Position numbers and translations under genes: made by a program. From assembly GCA_949752795.1 (NCBI GenBank), contig OX457074.1, positions 7,825,527-7,889,526 on the forward strand: a DNA stretch of 64,000 nucleotides, in the 5' to 3' direction. The stretch's first letter is position 1. The number at the start of each line of letters is the position of its first letter. The notes under the pieces were generated by a model. It saw only the letters and a list, made by a program, of their open reading frames with translations. It was not told the origin of the DNA and made no database searches. The DNA comes from Hyperoodon ampullatus. Its lineage: Eukaryota > Chordata > Mammalia > Artiodactyla > Ziphiidae. This document shows positions 59,801-64,000 of the stretch, piece by piece.

Positions 59801-61718
59801 GAGCTGTTCTATAGACAGAACCTGACACCATGGTCATTGCCACTATCCTAATGCTTGATTGTGCTTATTTGTTTAGATGTCCAGGCTGTGAGCTCCTTGA
59901 GGGAGGAACCATGCCTACTTCATGTCTGTATGCCCAGCACGTGCTATGGAACCTGGCACACAGTAGGTGCTGAATATGTGGTGAATCAGTGAAGAATGAA
60001 ATCAGCACATCCCAGGCAGCCTTCTTCCTCGGATTCTAAAGTGCAGCAGCCCCCTCCCATCCCCCAGAGGGATCTTTCCTACCATAGTCCACTAGCCACG
60101 TCTCTGAAGCTCTCTTGGGTGAGTAAGCACTTGGGGAGCAAGTGGCCTCAACAGAACTCTGGGGGTTACAAAACATTCGATCTGAATAGTCAAAGGGCTC
60201 CTTTATTTCATCTCACAACAACGTCCCAATTCAAACAGCAGTTTATACTTCACAGAACGCCTTCTCCTGCATGATCTTGTTTTCCTGTCACAGCAGCCCG
60301 GGGAGGAAGGACAGAGCTTAAGCTCTGGCCCGACATGACAGCGGAAGGATGTGCATATGCTCACATGGGCTGCTGCGCAGAAGGGCTGGGAGAAGGCCTC
60401 CTTTCTCCTGACGCCAGCCCTGCTGTCCTCCTCCTCACCCTGCCTCTCAGGCCAATATCAACTGCAAATCTCAAGAGGCAGAAAACGTGGCTCATCCAGG
60501 CTCCTCTCTGCCCTGTGAGCCCTGATCAGGAGCCCTGATTTTCTTAAGGCGCTCCCAACTGCGGGGGTTGGGGGGGGATCGGTACTCAGTCCATCCTCCC
60601 TGCTGAGAGCCCCCCACACCCCTGGCTATGTCAAGGGCAGATTTACTTGAGGGCAGATTTACTTGTTCACAACCTTAGTTTTCACTTGGGAAGTAGTGAC
60701 AGCCCAATGTGCCAAGCCACCCAAGAGAGCAGGTTTCCGAGAAGGCCAAGGCCACTTGCTGCTTGGGTGGCTGGAGAGGGGCTTATCCTCAGAACTTGGC
60801 AATTATCGAGGCCTTTGGCTGAGATCCTGGGACCCTGTTTTAGCTATCACGACACTGCACACAATTGTAAAGCAGTGGCTCATTAAAAAGGCACTAAAAT
60901 AAAGACTAACTTTGAAGAGTCACTACCATTCATCTTCCTTCTCTAAGTCAACATTCAACAACTTGACCATTATCATTGTCATCAATACTGTGAATACTTG
61001 TTCAACATCTGTCACACAGTGATGCTCCAAGTGGTGAATGAGTGATGGATGGATGAGACCAGCCCCCATGAGGCCCAGCCTGCCTTCCAGACCCCCTAGC
61101 TCCGTGATGACCCCCATTTCTGTGGCAGTCCTTGGCAGACTAAGCATCAGGTCCTAGGCGAGGACCTGGGATACAGACATGAGCAAGACATTGACCCTAA
61201 CCTCACAATCCCTAAAGTGCTCGGCCATCATTTCTTCCTGTGTAAAAGGAGAGAACCGGATTAGACATGCAGTCCCTGGGCCCATGGAGCTTAGGGCCTT
61301 GGTAACTGGGTCTCAAAAAATCCAACCTGCACCCTCCCACGGCTGTACAGGCGTGGGAATCTATTTTTTTGCTTTTGGCTGGTATTTCAGCACCTCTCTG
61401 AATGGTTAACACTGGTTTTCTCCTGCTGCTGAGAAATTCTTACTGGTAGTTTGACCATGAGAAAATCAATCAGTGATAAATAATAAATGCATTTCCTGGT
61501 GGTGAGAAGGTCGGCAGCCTTTTCTAAGTGATGGCTCAGGTCCTTGGGGGGGGGTGTTATCATTGGATCGTTCTAGAATTCTAGATAAATCAAACCCTAA
61601 CTGGAAGGCAGGGGGAGGAGCGAGGAAGTCCGGGCCCATGTCTCTGGACCCCTAGTTTGCGATATTTCAATTCCCACATCTGGGCCTGACCGGCCGGGAA
61701 AGTTCCACGCCCGAGTTG

Positions 61719-61744
61719 TGACGTCATCCCGTTGCCATGGCAGC
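61719..61744. promoter_or_regulatory. CRE plus RFX X-box in DUSP3 intron 1
   Basis: A perfect palindromic CRE, TGACGTCA (61,719-61,726), is followed 4 bases later by GTTGCCATGGCAGC (61,731-61,744), which matches the RFX palindrome GTTGCCATGGCAAC at 13 of 14 positions. The pair lies about 0.5 kb inside DUSP3 from exon 1, within CpG-rich DNA. CREB/CREM and RFX co-binding is known for other promoters. Its target here (DUSP3, CFAP97D1 or both) is inferred. Confidence 0.7.
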
Positions 61745-62023
61745 GAAGGCAGACATTCCGCGGTGACCTCACTGCAGAACCAGGCAGCTGTCACATGACG
61801 AGCGGGCCGGAGACCGGCCGGGGGACAGAGGGCCACCTGTTAAGTGAACCTGGTAGCCCCGACACCGCCCAAGGCCGAGCCCCTAGAGGGCTGTGGCTTC
61901 GGGCCTGACTCCGGGCTGCCCGAGCTGCGCCCGGGTCTCCGCCACCCAGCGAAGGGAAGAACAGAGCTGGGGCGGGGCGGGGTTCAGCCCCTCCGCCCTA
62001 AGCGCGAGGGTGGGCGGTGACTC

Positions 62024-62099
62024 CAGCCCCCGCCCAGCCCCCGCCCAGCCCCCGCCCAGCCCCCGCCCAGCCCCCGCCCAGCCCCCGCCAGCCCCCGCC
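62024..62099. repeat. 11-bp GC-rich tandem repeat in DUSP3 intron 1
   Basis: Seven copies of CAGCCCCCGCC stand head to tail, six spaced by 11 bases and the last by 10. On the minus strand, which is the DUSP3 sense strand, each copy gives a run of five G plus GG, so the array can form G-quadruplexes and also offers repeated Sp1-like sites. It starts about 130 bases after the exon 1 donor. Confidence 0.95.
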
Positions 62100-62230
62100 T
62101 TGGCTTCCGGAGGAACGACCCCGCCCTGGCTCCCCCCACCCGCGCCCGCCGACGCCCACCGCCCTCGGGTGGGCGGGGCACCCCGGGGAGGGGCCGTTGG
62201 GGTGTCTCGGGGCTCGGGAGCGGCGACTCA

Positions 62231-62413
<183 letters not shown>

Positions 62414-62779
62414 TCAGCTGGGCGGGGGCTCCGGAGCCGGGACCCGCCCCGGAGGCGGGCCCGCCGGGCACGGGAAGCGGCGGAGCGCGGGCGGCGAGGC
62501 GCGCTCCGCTCCCGGGAAGTCTGCGCGCCGCCAGGCGCCAGGCGGACGCGGGGGCAGACCTCTGGGCCTGAGTTTGGGGGCTGAGATGCCGCTACTCCGG
62601 AGTTTTGGGGGATCCTCTTTCCACCCCCCGTTAAGGCGTGGAAGTGCAGTAACTTCACTGGACTAAATGCAGGGCGCAATAAAAGTTTCTCTTGACCGGG
62701 GTACACCCTAGTGTCGCTGAATTTTCTCGGGATTACAGGGACACCCGGGTTCCGTTTGTGAGCTCTGCCTGCTGCGGAC

Positions 62780-62915
62780 CAGCAGCGTTGGCATCACCCG
62801 GGAGCTGGTCAGAAATGCAGAATCTCCGCCCCAGCGCAGACCTGCTGAGTGAGAATGTGCATTTTATACGCCCCGCTGGGGATCCCTACGGAGGTTAAAG
62901 TTTGAGAAGCCCAAC
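62780..62915 (+). repeat. MER5A-like hAT transposon remnant
   Basis: It contains 'ttggcatcacccgggagctg', 'tcagaaatgcagaatctccg' and 'ggttaaagtttgagaagccc'. It lies between the divergent DUSP3 and CFAP97D1 genes. Confidence 0.65.
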
Positions 62916-62939
62916 TCGGGGACACATTTCTTCCAGCCT

Positions 62940-63540
62940 TCAGTGAGAGTTGGCATCGTGCTTAAAGCTTGGGCTCTATGCAAGCAAGCATGGCATTCTG
63001 GCCCTGGGCAATGACAACCTCTCTGAGCCCGTTTACTGAAAAAAATGAGGGTAATAACAGCACCTAACTCCTAGGGTTGTTTGAAAGATTAACATGCCAG
63101 GAAAGCGCCCAGCTCTACATAGTGAGCACTGGATAGGCGTTCTCCCTCTCTTGATCAGCAAACGTGTAGCGCACCCACTAGGTGCTACACCCTGTGCTAG
63201 TGTGGACATGAATCCCGCTCCTTTGCAGCCCTTCCTGGAGCAGCTGCCAGCCCACTATGAGCCACACGATGTCAGCAACTCATCATTTACTGAGGTCCAA
63301 CTGCCAGCAAAAGACCGTCCCTGTTCTCCTCCATTGCCATGAAAATGGCAGATCCCCCCACCTCTCCAAAAAGCACCTGTGGTCCTGGGAATTCAGGAAA
63401 CCCACATCCTGAGCCCAGTTCTGCCACTAACTTGTTCTACAGCAGTTTGGCTGTTGCTCTGGACTTCAGTTTCCTCATCTGCAAAATGAAGAAATTGGAT
63501 CAAATTACCATTAAGGTCTTTTACTTCTGCAAACAGCTGT
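62940..63540 (+). repeat. Two MIR SINE remnants in the DUSP3-CFAP97D1 spacer
   Basis: The first (about 62,940-63,130) has 'ctctctgagcccgtttactg' and 'gggtaataacagcacctaac'. The second (about 63,370-63,540) has 'cccagttctgccactaactt' and 'cttcagtttcctcatctgca'. Between them is an L2-like fragment ('cactaggtgctacaccctgt'). Confidence 0.6.
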
Positions 63541-63818
63541 AGTCTCACACCTTCAGGGAAACCATTGCAATGGAGACTAAACTTATAGCCCAAGGTGTGT
63601 AACCAAGGCTGGATTTCTCCCCACTCCCACCCCGTGCCTTCCCACCCCTCCCAGACACCACCCCTTTTCCTGATGCTGTTGGTGGCACCTGCATTCCAGA
63701 CAGCTGGGAAAGCTTCTGAGCCTCCGCCCTCATCTTGACTGGGTTAGCTCTCAAAAGAGAAGCCCAGGGACGGCCAGGCATGCTCTGGGGCTCCTCCTTC
63801 TTCCGGGGGACCGGTCCC

Positions 63819-63847
63819 TGATGTCATAACTGGGTAACTATGGTAAC
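63819..63847 (+). promoter_or_regulatory. CFAP97D1: CFAP97D1 proximal promoter: CRE-like site and X-box
   Basis: TGATGTCA (63,820-63,827), one base off a CRE, is followed by GTAACTATGGTAAC (63,834-63,847), an RFX X-box-like inverted repeat matching the consensus palindrome at 11 of 14 positions. The pair ends about 75 bases before the CFAP97D1 ATG. X-boxes and CREM sites are typical of ciliary and spermatid genes, which fits this gene. Binding is not shown. Confidence 0.7.
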
Positions 63848-63922
63848 CCGTCATGGGGACAGCTAAGTACCTCACAGAGGAGGCTGGGTGCCTCATTTCT
63901 GGAGTGAGACTAGGAAGAGAAG

Positions 63923-64000
63923 ATGAACAAATCCCTGGATTATCTAGCCTACCCTGTAATCGTCTCTAATCATAGTCAGAGCACATCATTCAGGAGGAAA
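63923..64000 (+). CDS. CFAP97D1: CFAP97D1 coding exon 1, cut by the window edge
   Basis: The ATG at 63,923 opens a frame of 26 codons that is still open at the last base. It starts MNKSLDYLAYPVIVSNHSQS and ends TSFRRK, matching the N-terminus of CFAP97D1 (formerly C17orf105) as I recall it, with minor changes. CFAP97D1 is a small CFAP97-domain protein needed for sperm-flagellum structure and male fertility in mouse. In human it lies next to DUSP3 on the opposite strand, as here. The rest of the gene is beyond the window. Confidence 0.9.
   Translation, partial: MNKSLDYLAYPVIVSNHSQSTSFRRK

Overview
The window is mammalian nuclear DNA and almost certainly comes from a cetacean. No gene identifies the species. 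The argument rests on about 22 tRNA-derived SINEs of the CHR type, nine of them in a short and very uniform form, many with intact target-site duplications. That density and uniformity fit a whale or dolphin. Ruminant Bov-tA/BovB elements and primate Alu elements are not seen. The unique sequence matches the locus on human 17q21 that runs MEOX1 - SOST - DUSP3 - CFAP97D1.

Layout. Positions 1 to about 37,600 are gene-free DNA downstream of SOST, on the side where MEOX1 lies in human. This DNA holds old MIR, L2, L1, MLT1-like and MER5A-like remnants, younger CHR SINEs, microsatellites, an orphan CpG island near 6 kb and a few repeat-poor blocks that could be enhancers. SOST (sclerostin) is on the minus strand: coding exon 1 at 42,358-42,574, coding exon 2 at 39,219-39,640, and a 3' UTR reaching a poly(A) signal near 37,650. 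About 7 kb of repeat-rich spacer follows. DUSP3 (the phosphatase VHR) is also on the minus strand: coding exons at 62,232-62,356, 59,046-59,272 and 53,249-53,454, with a long 3' UTR ending near 49,735. The window closes inside the first coding exon of CFAP97D1 on the plus strand, whose ATG is at 63,923.

Both complete genes look functional. SOST has all eight cystine-knot cysteines and the Asn-Ala-Ile motif that binds LRP5/6, but it encodes 212 residues where human has 213. DUSP3 keeps Asp92, Cys124 and Arg130 at the family positions, at the usual 185 residues. The genes are neighbours, not a pathway: SOST is a secreted Wnt antagonist from osteocytes, DUSP3 a cytosolic and nuclear dual-specificity phosphatase, and CFAP97D1 a sperm-flagellum protein.

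The most interesting regulatory signals are two RFX X-box palindromes on either side of the DUSP3 promoter. One sits just upstream of the CFAP97D1 ATG. The other lies beside a perfect CRE in DUSP3 intron 1. No new multi-gene system, CRISPR array or prokaryotic feature is present. Repeat family names are from memory of consensus sequences, and repeat boundaries are approximate except where target-site duplications are given.
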